Part shown: positions 1-7,989 of the stretch, in pieces
Position numbering within the stretch: the stretch's first letter is position 1
Layout: the number at the start of each line of letters is the position of its first letter
Virus record (IMG/VR): IMGVR_UViG_3300013127_000002
Location: 1-64,000 of that record
Strand: one strand, 5' to 3'
Source: a virus
Length of the DNA stretch: 64,000 bases
Position numbers and translations under genes: made by a program
The notes under the pieces: generated by a model
The model's database searches: none
What the model saw: the letters and a program-made list of their open reading frames with translations, nothing else
Told to the model about the DNA's origin: nothing

Positions 1-2
1 AG

Positions 3-797
3 GGCCGTACGAGGGCGGGACAAGCTGAGTGCATCTTGAAAGTTCTCCAGAAACGGGGCGGCCCCATGACCGACCACGAACTCCTCATCGCCGTAAAACA
101 GGAGTACCCAAAAACGTTTTCCGGGTGTACCTCCTTGAAAACCACCCTGAAGTACATCACAAAAATTCTCCGATATCCGGGTATCTACCGTCTTACCTCC
201 GCCGCGGGTGTGAGGTGGAGAAAGTCATATACGTGCACCCCGCCTGGTCAGAATGTGGAGCCTCTCTCTGCGCCTGACCCGTCTGAGTGCGGGTCTCCAT
301 CAAGACCACACACGACGTTGCTGGAAGGCAACATTCTGGATACCCTCGCGAAAACACGCTACATCAGTCTTGAGGACTTGTGCGGCCGTCTTTTAAGTAA
401 GTACGGAGCGAGTGTCTCGAAGAATACCGTAGATCAGACTCTTGCAACCCTGTACAACGCGGGGGTCATTGAGTGTAAGGTGTATACGGACGGCAAGACA
501 GTCTGGAAACTTCCGTATAGCAAAGATGGAGCCATGAGGGGCGCCTCCAACTGGGAGTCCAAGATACTAAGCGTCTTGGAAGTTCACCGTGAAGATGTGT
601 ATATCCCGGCCGTCCAAATCGCAGAAGAAATTTGCTTACTGTACTATGACGAGGTTTATCCCGGCATAGCGGATTCAAGAGAAAAGACCAGACGGGTTCT
701 GGGGTCGGTGAGTACGCGACTCTCGAAGTTGTCCGTGTTAGGGAAGCCGGTTGTTTGTAACCGCACAATCCATCCCTTCGGGTATAAGCTTGCATAA
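3..797 (+). CDS. Winged-helix-like protein, 5' end cut by window
   Basis: The frame is open to the left edge, so the true start may lie outside the window; TTG at 36 and ATG at 66 are internal alternatives without a good ribosome binding site. Three segments of helix-turn-helix character follow each other, the clearest around residues 110-155 (YISLEDLCGRLLSKYG followed by NTVDQTLATLYNAG), a pattern typical of winged-helix DNA-binding folds. The next gene has a similar repeated-domain layout, so the two may be related regulators or DNA-binding structural proteins. The function is inferred only from fold-like spacing; no family is recognised. Confidence 0.6.
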   Translation, partial: GRTRAGQAECILKVLQKRGGPMTDHELLIAVKQEYPKTFSGCTSLKTTLKYITKILRYPGIYRLTSAAGVRWRKSYTCTPPGQNVEPLSAPDPSECGSPSRPHTTLLEGNILDTLAKTRYISLEDLCGRLLSKYGASVSKNTVDQTLATLYNAGVIECKVYTDGKTVWKLPYSKDGAMRGASNWESKILSVLEVHREDVYIPAVQIAEEICLLYYDEVYPGIADSREKTRRVLGSVSTRLSKLSVLGKPVVCNRTIHPFGYKLA

Positions 798-831
798 AGA
801 GTCGGAACGGGCATCCGCGTTTACGGCGTAA

Positions 832-848
832 TGCTGTGACGCTGGTGC
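832..848 (+). repeat. 17-nt repeat shared with 13193-13209
   Basis: TGCTGTGACGCTGGTGC occurs here and again, identically, at 13193-13209. Both copies lie just upstream of a CCTTTCTTTT(T)GGTA motif, directly adjacent here and 30 bases away in the second copy. Together with the related GTGACGCCG units at 13160-13180 it looks like an operator or activator site. Confidence 0.5.
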
Positions 849-862
849 CTTTCTTTTTGGTA
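848..862 (+). promoter_or_regulatory. CCTTTCTTTTTGGTA motif, copy 1
   Basis: CCTTTCTTTTTGGTA ends 34 bases before the start of the following gene. The identical 15-mer sits at 5868-5882, 36 bases before the PurA-family gene, and a version one T shorter lies at 13240-13253. Each copy heads a new gene block, so it is a candidate phage-specific promoter or activator element. Confidence 0.5.
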
Positions 863-896
863 CAAGTCGGTAACCAAACAACCAAGGAGGAGTGCC

Positions 897-1925
897 ATGA
901 GCGAAGACGTTCTGAAATTGCTGCGCGACGTAACCGCTCTTTACGAAACGACGCAGACGAGTCCCGGCATGGTGAGCACCATCGTACGGGCAACCCTGGA
1001 GAGCGCCCTGCACGAGCACGTGGTGCGACTGGTAGACGCGCTGGGCAAGGAATTCCCGAACCACTTCGTGCCCAAGAGCGAGTACGAGAAGCTGGTGGAT
1101 GACGAGGTCCTGAAGTACAAGGACAAGCTGCTCGCGGCGTTCCACAGTCGTGTCCCGATGTCCGCCTCTTACGCGGCAGTGACCGCCGACCTTCAATTCC
1201 TGACAGTAAACGGTGTTGGCCGAATCACCGACGCTCTCCTGCGAGAGGGCCGGATCGCGGAGATCGGGTACAAGAACGGTGCGATGACGTACGTCTGTGC
1301 TGATACCGACCGGGACGCCGCCCCCGTCGAGGTGGTTGAGGTGAAGGACGACAACGTCTACGAACTCACCTCGACCGTCTCGAACAGGTACCTGGATCTT
1401 GTCGAGTCCATCCTGGTGGGTAACAGGTACCAGACAGAGTACGAGATCTACGAGAAGGCACGCGACATCATCGCGAGCGCCCCCGCCGACCCGCGGTTCA
1501 AGTACACCCACCTGAATACCTCTACCCTGAGTCTCGCGCTGATGGAACTGAGTAAGAAGGGCCGCGCCGTACGCAAGCGCATGCACACCAGCGGTTCCGG
1601 AGTGGGACAGGCCACCTGGAAGACACCAACCCGTCACTACAAGAAGATGCGCAGCGGCGAGTGGAAGAAACGAATCGTGGACTTCCTCGACTCTTCCGGA
1701 GGGATGCGCTTCTCCAACAGCGCTCTCATCATGCAGTTGCAGGAGAAGTACCCGGAGGCCGACCACGGCCGTATCAGCTCGGCGCTCGACCGTCTCGCCA
1801 AGGACGGCAAGCTCAGGCGCTTCCATCGCCGGAAGATAGGAGAGAAGCGCTACGAGTACTGGACAACCCCTCCGTCGCCCGGGCCTCTCCCCATGCCGCC
1901 ATCATCCTCGAAGAAAAAGAAGTGA
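897..1925 (+). CDS. Multi-domain winged-helix-like protein
   Basis: A strong AAGGAGG sits 9 bases before the ATG. The 342-residue protein has an alpha-helical N-terminus, a helix-turn-helix-like segment at about residues 85-115, another around 160-220 and a clear winged-helix-like C-terminal unit at about 255-325 (KKRIVDFLDSSGGMRFSN, then SALDRLAKDGKLRR). The tail is proline/serine rich and ends in lysines. A set of wHTH units resembles the preceding gene. A DNA-binding role, regulatory or structural, is inferred; no named family is recognised. Confidence 0.7.
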   Translation: MSEDVLKLLRDVTALYETTQTSPGMVSTIVRATLESALHEHVVRLVDALGKEFPNHFVPKSEYEKLVDDEVLKYKDKLLAAFHSRVPMSASYAAVTADLQFLTVNGVGRITDALLREGRIAEIGYKNGAMTYVCADTDRDAAPVEVVEVKDDNVYELTSTVSNRYLDLVESILVGNRYQTEYEIYEKARDIIASAPADPRFKYTHLNTSTLSLALMELSKKGRAVRKRMHTSGSGVGQATWKTPTRHYKKMRSGEWKKRIVDFLDSSGGMRFSNSALIMQLQEKYPEADHGRISSALDRLAKDGKLRRFHRRKIGEKRYEYWTTPPSPGPLPMPPSSSKKKK

Positions 1926-1932
1926 GGCGGCC

Positions 1933-2055
1933 ATGTACATCATCATCATCGGACTGATCGTCGGCATGGCGATCTCGTTTGGAGTGGGCTTCTGGGCGGG
2001 GTACCTGACGCACCACATCAAGAAGGAGAAGAAGAATGTCATACAAGCAGGGTGA
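1933..2055 (+). CDS. 40-residue single-pass membrane protein
   Basis: ATG follows the previous stop by 7 bases. The product starts with an isoleucine run and a glycine-rich hydrophobic helix (about residues 2-24) and ends in a basic tail (HHIKKEKKN), the layout of a small inner-membrane protein with a cytoplasmic C-terminus. Its last 20 bases overlap the next gene, whose ribosome binding site lies inside it. Function unknown; confidence rests on spacing, operon position and the clean membrane segment. Confidence 0.55.
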   Translation: MYIIIIGLIVGMAISFGVGFWAGYLTHHIKKEKKNVIQAG

Positions 2056-2857
2056 CCGCGTTCTCATCCTCGATAGCGATCCTGTTTACGCCGGAAAGTC
2101 CGGCATTGTCCGCTCGTTCAGGGATGGGCAGATCGAAGTGGAGTTCGACAACGGGAAAGGTACCTTCGTCTTTTTCCGGGATGTTCAGCTCCTTGTCCAG
2201 CCCAACGCCAAGGTCGTACACGCGTACAAGGTCGGGGACCGCGTTCTCGGGGAATTCTTTAACGGGGAAAGGGCAGAAGGTACCGTAACCAAACTTCACC
2301 CTCCGGGCTATCCCGGCAAGATAGCTGTTCGCTTCGACAACTACGACAGTTACCAGGGTGCGGGGGATTACCACGCGTGGGATCCCCGGACCTTGATACC
2401 TGTGTCCGCGAACGTGCCTGAGGAGTCGGCCGAGGAGATCGAGCACCAGCAGAAGACCGTATACGCCGCACTCAGACTCACGACCGTCTCGGCGACATTC
2501 GTCTTGGCGTCGGGGCGCGTGGTTCACATGCCGGATCCCGTCGGCGACAACTGGGTGCTGGACGACCTGAACGTCTTTCCCGAGGGGACCGGCGTTTCCG
2601 TAACGACGGACCGCATCAACATTTCCAACGTCCTGCTCAAGGACATGGACACCGACATGCCGATCAACCGCGTCAACCACGAGCAGGGAAGGTGCTGGCT
2701 GAAGGACATGGAACGAATCGTCAATGCGCGGGACAGGAAGAGCCCGTTCGAAGAGCGCTTTGCCTGCATCACGGTACTTCGCTACTTCAAGGTGAAGCTC
2801 CCCGAGCCCGAGACCGACAACCTGTCGCTCCCAACTCTCCGCGCATACCTGTGGTAA
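2036..2857 (+). CDS. Protein with two KOW/SH3-like N-terminal repeats
   Basis: 273 residues. Two similar beta-barrel-like segments occur at about residues 3-55 (YKQGDRVLILDSD, then GIVRSFRDGQIEVEF) and 63-115 (YKVGDRVLGEFFNGE, then GTVTKLHPPGYPGKIAV). Their GDRV start and alternating hydrophobic pattern resemble KOW or Tudor-type modules that bind RNA or protein. The C-terminal 150 residues are not recognised. GAAGGAGAAG precedes the ATG. It sits in a run of small accessory genes and no enzyme motif is visible. Confidence 0.65.
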   Translation: MSYKQGDRVLILDSDPVYAGKSGIVRSFRDGQIEVEFDNGKGTFVFFRDVQLLVQPNAKVVHAYKVGDRVLGEFFNGERAEGTVTKLHPPGYPGKIAVRFDNYDSYQGAGDYHAWDPRTLIPVSANVPEESAEEIEHQQKTVYAALRLTTVSATFVLASGRVVHMPDPVGDNWVLDDLNVFPEGTGVSVTTDRINISNVLLKDMDTDMPINRVNHEQGRCWLKDMERIVNARDRKSPFEERFACITVLRYFKVKLPEPETDNLSLPTLRAYLW

Positions 2858-2880
2858 CCGCGGAAGAAAGGTCAGAAGGA

Positions 2881-3312
2881 ATGAAGAAGATCACGCTCTG
2901 CTTCCCGGAAGGGGAAATCGATGGAAAGTTCTCCGTCATGAAGGTCGAGGTCGAGGGCTACCCCTTCGACTCCGAACGCATGGCCAGCATCATGACGGAC
3001 TTCACCTCGGCGTACGGCAGCTTCCTCGTGGGTACTTCGAACAACAACCCCGACATAGCCGAGATCGCGCTGTACAACATCGTCGTGCCGCAGATCAAGG
3101 GAATCATCGAGGCCGCGCGTCTCGGAGACGTCGACATGCTGCCCGGATCCAACAACGAGGGCGAGTGTCCGCTCACCGACTTCGCCGGCGGCAAGATCAG
3201 CGCGGAGGAGATCAACGCCCGTCTCGGAAAGGCGAAACCCACCCTCCAGGACCGTGTCGTGGCGGAGGCGCTCCGCAAGGCCAAGGACATCAAGGGAGGT
3301 TCCGATGCGTAA
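2881..3312 (+). CDS. Hypothetical protein, EGYP family
   Basis: 143 residues beginning at an ATG preceded by AGAAGGA. The segment VEGYPFDSERMASIMTDFT resembles IEGYPSGATTTLMVDMTTA in the gene at 11707-12108, with the same spacing to a downstream helical region, so the two are probably diverged paralogues. The following gene also begins with a beta-strand/helix pattern of the same kind. No domain is recognised and the function is unknown. Confidence 0.65.
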   Translation: MKKITLCFPEGEIDGKFSVMKVEVEGYPFDSERMASIMTDFTSAYGSFLVGTSNNNPDIAEIALYNIVVPQIKGIIEAARLGDVDMLPGSNNEGECPLTDFAGGKISAEEINARLGKAKPTLQDRVVAEALRKAKDIKGGSDA

Positions 3313-3643
3313 GATCACCATCACGTCCGAGGACATCATCAGGGGAGAGGACCAGGATCTCATCCAGACCCTGGAGGTCGAGAACTACGCCGGGGACGAC
3401 TTCACGGCACACCTCTTCCACGACCTCACCTCTTCCCTCTCCGCGGTGATCATCGAGCACATCCTGCCCGGGAAAGCAGACAACGTCATCGACCTCATCG
3501 CCCGGCAATTGCGGGATTCGGTCGAGAGGGCCAAGCAGGGCCATATCACCACTCACGCCGGGTCCGTCGGCACCCCGGCGGAGAAGTTGATACTCGACAA
3601 CGCCCTCGGGTTCCGCGGCATGAGCAGGAAGGTGAAGAGCTGA
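3305..3643 (+). CDS. Hypothetical protein
   Basis: 112 residues; the ATG lies inside the end of the preceding gene with AAGGGAGG upstream, implying coupled translation. MRKITITSEDI followed by NYAGDDFTAHLFHDLTSSLS resembles the arrangement of the preceding gene (strand, then a helix beginning near a T-S-A or T-S-S motif), so it may be a shorter relative. No known domain is recognised. Confidence 0.6.
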   Translation: MRKITITSEDIIRGEDQDLIQTLEVENYAGDDFTAHLFHDLTSSLSAVIIEHILPGKADNVIDLIARQLRDSVERAKQGHITTHAGSVGTPAEKLILDNALGFRGMSRKVKS

Positions 3644-3825
3644 TGCCCAGCTTCCGCCGGCACCTGCGAGGGCTCAAAGCCTACATCGAAGCAGAGGCCG
3701 CACGTCAGGTGTTCGTCCCGACGTGCGCCTTCTGCAACATGCCCGTAAGAGGAAATCGGTGTCAGAACTGCGGAGCGCCGGTACCCAAAGAAACAGGACC
3801 GGTAATCAAGCGCAAGAAGGAGTAA
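3643..3825 (+). CDS. Small zinc-ribbon protein
   Basis: 60 residues, starting at ATG overlapping the preceding TGA. The C-terminal half has CAFCNMPVRGNRCQNCG, two CxxC knuckles 8 residues apart, typical of a zinc ribbon. The N-terminal half is a basic amphipathic helix. Such small zinc ribbons are common in phage accessory regions; the partner is unknown. Confidence 0.65.
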   Translation: MPSFRRHLRGLKAYIEAEAARQVFVPTCAFCNMPVRGNRCQNCGAPVPKETGPVIKRKKE

Positions 3826-3827
3826 AG

Positions 3828-4130
3828 ATGGGATACTACCTCAACCCGCCCGGTGCGGGTACGCACGGAAAGAGCACCTGGTGTGAGGAGAACGGCATCA
3901 GCCTGGACGGGCTCGGGCTCCCCACGTGGGAGCAGATCCCCAAGGACTGCTGCGTGATCTTCGTGGTCAACAACGGCCCGTTCGAGGCCGCCGCCATCGC
4001 ATACAAGAAGGACGAGTACGAGTACTTACAGGACCCCGGGGCGGTCGGCGGCCGTCCGGTGAAGCACTTCATGATCGAGAAGAAGAAAGCGGTCGACATC
4101 GGCGCGATCAAGATGGGAGACTTTCAGTGA
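3828..4130 (+). CDS. Hypothetical protein
   Basis: 100 residues, ATG two bases after the previous stop and preceded by AAGAAGGAG. The first 30 residues are glycine and polar rich (GTHGKSTWCEENGIS); the middle has a hydrophobic beta strand (CCVIFVVNNGPF) and the end is lysine rich. No domain is recognised. The tight operon spacing supports the gene call. Confidence 0.6.
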   Translation: MGYYLNPPGAGTHGKSTWCEENGISLDGLGLPTWEQIPKDCCVIFVVNNGPFEAAAIAYKKDEYEYLQDPGAVGGRPVKHFMIEKKKAVDIGAIKMGDFQ

Positions 4131-4501
4131 CGAAAAAAGAGCTCGAAGCCAAACTCGTCGCTCTTGGCGATGATGTTTCCGACTATCAAAAGCGCAGCGT
4201 TGTGTGCGCACTCGTTGGGCACAGTCGCGTCGTCTCTATGTGCTTCGGCTACGTGAACTGCGGCCGGTGCGAGGACCAGATCGGCGATACCCTCGGCGGA
4301 GCTTCGGACATGTCCCAACGCGTCGTCATAGGGCACCGGGACAATGAGACAGGAGGTGTGTGCTCTACCTGTCTCGCGAACTACAAGAAACTCAAGTGGG
4401 AAGACAAGGCATACCTGCCCGAGGAGACGCGAAACAAGCTCCTCAACGGGTTGGGGCTCAAACCCGCGGTCAAGAAAACCGCGAACAGGAGAAAGAGATG
4501 A
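4127..4501 (+). CDS. Cysteine-rich zinc-binding-like protein
   Basis: GTG start overlapping the previous TGA; 124 residues. Two cysteine pairs lie 30 or so residues apart (CGRCEDQIG and CSTCLANYK), with a conserved-looking histidine GHRD between them, suggesting one treble-clef or zinc-ribbon module. The C-terminus is strongly basic (KKTANRRKR). Probably a small nucleic-acid- or protein-binding accessory factor; no named family. Confidence 0.6.
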   Translation: MTKKELEAKLVALGDDVSDYQKRSVVCALVGHSRVVSMCFGYVNCGRCEDQIGDTLGGASDMSQRVVIGHRDNETGGVCSTCLANYKKLKWEDKAYLPEETRNKLLNGLGLKPAVKKTANRRKR

Positions 4502-4878
4502 CCGAAGAAACCAAGGACCAGGTCGAGACGAAACCCGAAGGCGCGTTCGTCAGCTCACTAAAGCGCAACAACAAGCAGATCAAGGACGACCGGGCGACCT
4601 CGATCTCCGAGGACGCCGAGACCGCATACCGCCGGTGCATCGAGGACCTCGTCGCCGACATGCGGCGCATGCGGCGCGACCGCATCAACATGCTCGACCT
4701 CTCGCCGGAGAACACCTTCTCCCTGATGCTCGGCAAGGACTTCGACGGCAAGAAGTTCGTCGAGGCCGACACCAAGATCGGCATCGACCTCCGGAACATG
4801 GAGATCAAGCTGGAGCTCATGCAGAAGCAGTACGAGTTCCTCTTCGGCCGTTCGGCGCCGCAGTTGGAGGTGCGGTAA
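4498..4878 (+). CDS. Hypothetical helical protein upstream of VWA gene
   Basis: 126 residues, ATG overlapping the previous stop, GGAGAAAGAG upstream. Acidic N-terminus, then long charged helices including ADMRRMRRDR and MEIKLELMQKQYEFLFG. Its stop overlaps the start of the VWA-domain gene, so the two are translationally coupled and may act together. No recognised domain. Confidence 0.6.
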   Translation: MTEETKDQVETKPEGAFVSSLKRNNKQIKDDRATSISEDAETAYRRCIEDLVADMRRMRRDRINMLDLSPENTFSLMLGKDFDGKKFVEADTKIGIDLRNMEIKLELMQKQYEFLFGRSAPQLEVR

Positions 4879-5807
4879 TGGGGGGAGGAAGCTACGTCTA
4901 CAACAGCAGCATGCGGCGCCGGGCGGACAAGGGCTGGTCCTCGACATCTCAGCTCCAGGATGCCGGCATCGCCGTTCCCAAGGGTTACGCCCAGAAGAAC
5001 ATCAACGAGGTCTTCCGGCAGCGGCAGATCGAGAGCAGGATGAACCCCTTCAACGTCCTGCTGCGGGAGAGCCGGGATTCGTCCGAGCACCCGGAATCGC
5101 TGGCCATCGTGATCGCCCTCGATGTCACGGGCTCGATGGGCACCGTCCCGCACCACCTGGTGCAGGAGGGCCTGCCGCACATCATGAAGAAGCTCATCGA
5201 GAACGGCGTCCCGCACCCGCAGGTGCTGTTCACGGCGGTGGGGGACCACCACTGTGACGGCGCCCCCTTCCAGGTGGGGCAGTTCGAGAGCAGCGACGAG
5301 CTGCTCGACCAGTGGCTCACCAGCGTCTACCTGGAGGGCGGCGGGGGTGGCAACGGCGGCGAGAGCTACCCGCTGGCCTGGTACTTTGCCGGGCAGCGCA
5401 CCGCGGTCGACTGCATGGAGAAGCGGCAGCAGAAGGGGTTCATGTTCACCATCGGGGACGAGAACTACCACGACGACTACCACGGCGACCACATGAAGGC
5501 GATGTTCGGAGACCAGTCCGAATACCCGCACAACACCACGGCCTCCCAGCTCCTCGCCAAGGCGCAGGAGAAGTACAACTGCTACCACATCCACATCGGG
5601 GAGACCTCCTCGGGCCACGACATCACCGCCGTGAACCGCTGGCGCGAGCTGATGGGCCCGAACCTTCTGGTCGCGGAGAGGTACACGCAGGTAGCGGAGC
5701 AGATCGCCGAGGCCATCCTGCGCACCTACAAGGCGCAGGGCGTGCAGGCGAAACCGAGTGACGTCGTGACGCCGGTGCCGGACAAGCCCTCCGACCAGAT
5801 GCTGTAG
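4878..5807 (+). CDS. von Willebrand factor A (VWA) domain protein
   Basis: 309 residues. Residues from about 75 on form a VWA-type Rossmann domain: hydrophobic strand LAIVIAL followed by DVTGSMG, a variant of the DxSxS metal-ion-dependent adhesion site beginning at Asp82, with the later strand GFMFTIGDE. A glycine-rich loop (EGGGGGNGGES) sits near the middle. VWA proteins bind partners through a Mg ion and often work with AAA+ ATPases; no ATPase lies beside it here. Last gene before a terminator. The fold call is firm, the partner unknown. Confidence 0.75.
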   Translation: MGGGSYVYNSSMRRRADKGWSSTSQLQDAGIAVPKGYAQKNINEVFRQRQIESRMNPFNVLLRESRDSSEHPESLAIVIALDVTGSMGTVPHHLVQEGLPHIMKKLIENGVPHPQVLFTAVGDHHCDGAPFQVGQFESSDELLDQWLTSVYLEGGGGGNGGESYPLAWYFAGQRTAVDCMEKRQQKGFMFTIGDENYHDDYHGDHMKAMFGDQSEYPHNTTASQLLAKAQEKYNCYHIHIGETSSGHDITAVNRWRELMGPNLLVAERYTQVAEQIAEAILRTYKAQGVQAKPSDVVTPVPDKPSDQML

Positions 5808-5820
5808 ACCAACCTGAAAT

Positions 5821-5856
5821 GCCCGGGCGTAGCCTCGTCGCTGCGCCCGGGTTTCC
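5821..5856 (+). terminator. Rho-independent-type terminator
   Basis: Stem of about 12 pairs: 5821-5833 (GCCCGGGCGTAGC) with 5840-5852 (GCTGCGCCCGGGT), six-base loop CTCGTC, then TTT. It lies directly after the VWA gene and before the CCTTTCTTTTTGGTA motif, so it ends the first transcription block. The T tract is short. Confidence 0.75.
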
Positions 5857-5867
5857 TCCTATCCAAG

Positions 5868-5882
5868 CCTTTCTTTTTGGTA
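5868..5882 (+). promoter_or_regulatory. CCTTTCTTTTTGGTA motif, copy 2
   Basis: Identical 15-mer to 848-862, placed just after a terminator and 36 bases before the next start codon, nearly the same distance as copy 1 (34). This placement argues for a promoter rather than a chance repeat. Confidence 0.55.
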
Positions 5883-5918
5883 TCAGAATGTGACCCACAA
5901 CAACTGAAGGAGGAGACA

Positions 5919-7160
5919 ATGAAGGTAGTATTGGGAGCTGCGTTCGGCGACGAGGGCAAGGGACGCGTTGTCGACGCGCTCTGCGCCAGATCCCGGGTTC
6001 TCCCGGGCATGGTGCGTTTCTCCGGCGGCCATCAGGCCGCGCATCGTGTGGTCGTCGGGAGGAAGGAGCACATCTTCGCGCACTTCGGGAGCGGCACTCT
6101 CAGGGGGGCGCCGACATACTGGTCAAAGTACTGCCCCGTGGCGCCGGTGCATCTCATGAACGAGCTGGTTGCTCTGGAGCAGATCGGCATCGAGGCCCCG
6201 GTCATGCACATCGACGGGCACTGCGCCGTGACGACCCCGTATGATGTGATGTGGGGACGTCGTCAGAAGTACCTCATGGGGGAGCACGGCTCGTGCGGCA
6301 TGGGCATCTACCCTACCTGGCAGAGAGAGCGCAACGGCTGTCACTTCCTGTTCGAGGACATCATGCACCCCGAGATCGTCCGGATGAAGCTCAAGCAGGT
6401 CGAGGAGTACTACCGTGCGGCGTTGGAGAAGCCGGACAGTGAGGCGGAAGAGCAGTTCCTCGGGGACTGCTCCCTGGTTGCCGGCTACGTGCGCGACGGT
6501 GCTTTCTATCTCACGTACAGTCTGAACGAATTCGTGCTGCACCACCAATCGGCGCGAGAAGCAGACGGGTTCAACAACACCACGCAAGGTCCGTACAGTG
6601 ACGATCCGGACGACCGGGAAGACTTCCCCCTGATCTTCGAAGGCTCACAAGGCTTGTTGCTCGACATGGACTACGGCTTCTTCCCGCACGTCACGCCCAG
6701 CAATACCGGCATGCAGAACGTGGTTGAGATGCTGGGTCCCTCGTACCGGGAAGAGAACATCGAGACCTGGCTCGTCACACGCGCCTACTCGACGCGCCAC
6801 GGCCACGGGCCGTTCCTGCCCCGGGCATTCGCTAACGACACCTACGAGATCAAGAACCCACACGAGAAGAACGGGGACGGGGGTCCTCAAGGGAAGTTCC
6901 GCACGGGCCCCCTCTCCCTGGACCTGCTCCGTTACGCCGTAAATAAAGACGCGTACCTCAGGCAGTTCGGTGTCGACAACGTCGTAGTCACGTGCAGGGA
7001 TCTCATGCAGGGGAAGACGCTGGTCATCGACAAGGGGGTCCTGTGCGAGTGCCGCGGGGACCATGAGTTCTTCGTGGATATCAAACGTGCAACCAGAGCG
7101 AGAAACATCTGGATCAGCACCAGCCCAGACGGGGAGATCCCGCTAGAGAGAGTGGAGTAA
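5919..7160 (+). CDS. Adenylosuccinate synthetase family protein (PurA/PurZ-like)
   Basis: 413 residues, GAAGGAGGAG upstream. The N-terminus has FGDEGKGRVVD, matching the WGDEGKGKIVD phosphate loop of PurA; Asp11 corresponds to the catalytic Asp13 of E. coli PurA and His42 to His41. Also visible are EGSQGLLLDMD, TPSNTG and YSTRHGHGPF. The family joins aspartate to a 6-oxopurine nucleotide, making the adenylosuccinate-type intermediate; phage PurZ does this on dGMP towards 2-aminoadenine DNA. Differences from PurA: GGHNAGHT reads GGHQAAHR, and the guanine-binding TKLD reads TCRD (358-361), so nucleotide specificity may have changed. The Asp that I recall being replaced in PurZ is kept, so AMP synthesis and a PurZ-like role are both open. 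No DatZ or MazZ is seen in the window. Confidence 0.85.
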   Translation: MKVVLGAAFGDEGKGRVVDALCARSRVLPGMVRFSGGHQAAHRVVVGRKEHIFAHFGSGTLRGAPTYWSKYCPVAPVHLMNELVALEQIGIEAPVMHIDGHCAVTTPYDVMWGRRQKYLMGEHGSCGMGIYPTWQRERNGCHFLFEDIMHPEIVRMKLKQVEEYYRAALEKPDSEAEEQFLGDCSLVAGYVRDGAFYLTYSLNEFVLHHQSAREADGFNNTTQGPYSDDPDDREDFPLIFEGSQGLLLDMDYGFFPHVTPSNTGMQNVVEMLGPSYREENIETWLVTRAYSTRHGHGPFLPRAFANDTYEIKNPHEKNGDGGPQGKFRTGPLSLDLLRYAVNKDAYLRQFGVDNVVVTCRDLMQGKTLVIDKGVLCECRGDHEFFVDIKRATRARNIWISTSPDGEIPLERVE

Positions 7161-7165
7161 AGACC

Positions 7166-7318
7166 ATGCGCAAGTTCGTGTGCCACAACTGTGAGAACAA
7201 GGGAGACGAGGGGGTATGCACCCTGTCGGTGGAGGAGACACTGAACGCACCGATCTGGTGTCCGTTCCCGGTAACCGGACGTCCTCCGGATCCCGCAAAC
7301 TGGGAGGAAGAGGAATGA
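7166..7318 (+). CDS. 50-residue cysteine-rich protein
   Basis: ATG five bases after the PurA-family stop. The product has CHNCENKGDEGVC near the start and a further Cys in APIWCPFP, giving a possible four-cysteine zinc site. Its TGA overlaps the next ATG. Too short to classify; the tight coupling to both neighbours supports it as a real gene. Confidence 0.5.
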   Translation: MRKFVCHNCENKGDEGVCTLSVEETLNAPIWCPFPVTGRPPDPANWEEEE

Positions 7319-7584
7319 GGATCAGCAAGTACGAGGGGGACCCCCTCATCCTGCGACAGGGCGTCGCCGACGCCACGCTCGAAGATGGCCGCACCGTAGA
7401 GGTCTCGATGTGCATCAGCAGCGGAGCCCTCATCGGGATGATCCATGACGTCAAGGGAAAGCACGTCTCCACATACCGGATCTCGCCGCACGACTTTATC
7501 ACGTCGATGCTGGACTGCGAGGAGGGGAAAGAGGAGTTCGTGCTTATCGAGAAGGAGAAGAAGGATGGACAAAAAGCAGTATGA
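7315..7584 (+). CDS. Hypothetical protein
   Basis: 89 residues, ATG overlapping the preceding TGA with GGGAGGAAGAGGA upstream. Predicted mostly beta in the first 60 residues (DPLILRQGVADATLEDGR), acidic and lysine rich at the end. The last 20 bases overlap the next gene. No domain recognised. Confidence 0.6.
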   Translation: MRISKYEGDPLILRQGVADATLEDGRTVEVSMCISSGALIGMIHDVKGKHVSTYRISPHDFITSMLDCEEGKEEFVLIEKEKKDGQKAV

Positions 7585-7987
7585 CGCCATCGTCGACATC
7601 CTCGGAAATGCCGAACGTGATGACCTCATCTCGGCTCTGGAGCAGGACCGCTTCATCAAGTTCAAAAAACGCAAAAAGCTCTACGTCTTCATGGACTACA
7701 GGACCGGCCGGTTGCTCGGGCAGTACCCCGACGACGAAGGCGGCTTGTACGCCCTCTTCGACATGCCCGAAGAGCACAACAGCATGGGACGCCTCACCTA
7801 CTCCACTACCATCAAGCGGGCCAAGGAGTGGCTGAAGTGGTTTCTGAGCGAGGCGGACCCCAAGATCATGCACTTCGCGCTGCACGATGACCTCATCAAC
7901 GAAACCGCGGTGCTCGGCATCGCGCAGTACGAGATAAAGAAGTTCGTGACGAACCCGCCCGCGTCGGCGGTCGGCGAGGAGGAATAA
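7565..7987 (+). CDS. Hypothetical protein
   Basis: 140 residues, ATG within the end of the preceding gene and GAGAAGAAGG upstream. An N-terminal helix is followed by a basic stretch (KFKKRKKLYVFMDYRTG) and an alpha/beta body. No signal peptide or membrane segment. No family is recognised. Confidence 0.6.
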   Translation: MDKKQYDAIVDILGNAERDDLISALEQDRFIKFKKRKKLYVFMDYRTGRLLGQYPDDEGGLYALFDMPEEHNSMGRLTYSTTIKRAKEWLKWFLSEADPKIMHFALHDDLINETAVLGIAQYEIKKFVTNPPASAVGEEE

Positions 7988-7989
7988 AC

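Noticed and set aside
738-1826. Long minus-strand open frame of 362 codons
   Set aside because: It is the antisense shadow of the winged-helix gene: no ribosome binding site, Val/Leu/Arg/His-rich translation typical of GC-rich shadow frames, and the plus-strand gene has a strong site and operon context.
4470-5618. Minus-strand open frame of 382 codons opposite the VWA gene
   Set aside because: Low-complexity Val/Leu translation, no ribosome binding site; the VWA motif on the plus strand is decisive.
5919-7160. Firm call of PurZ and a Z-genome phage
   Set aside because: The catalytic Asp that I recall being replaced in PurZ is present, and no DatZ, MazZ or matching polymerase is seen in the window. 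The evidence supports only the family.
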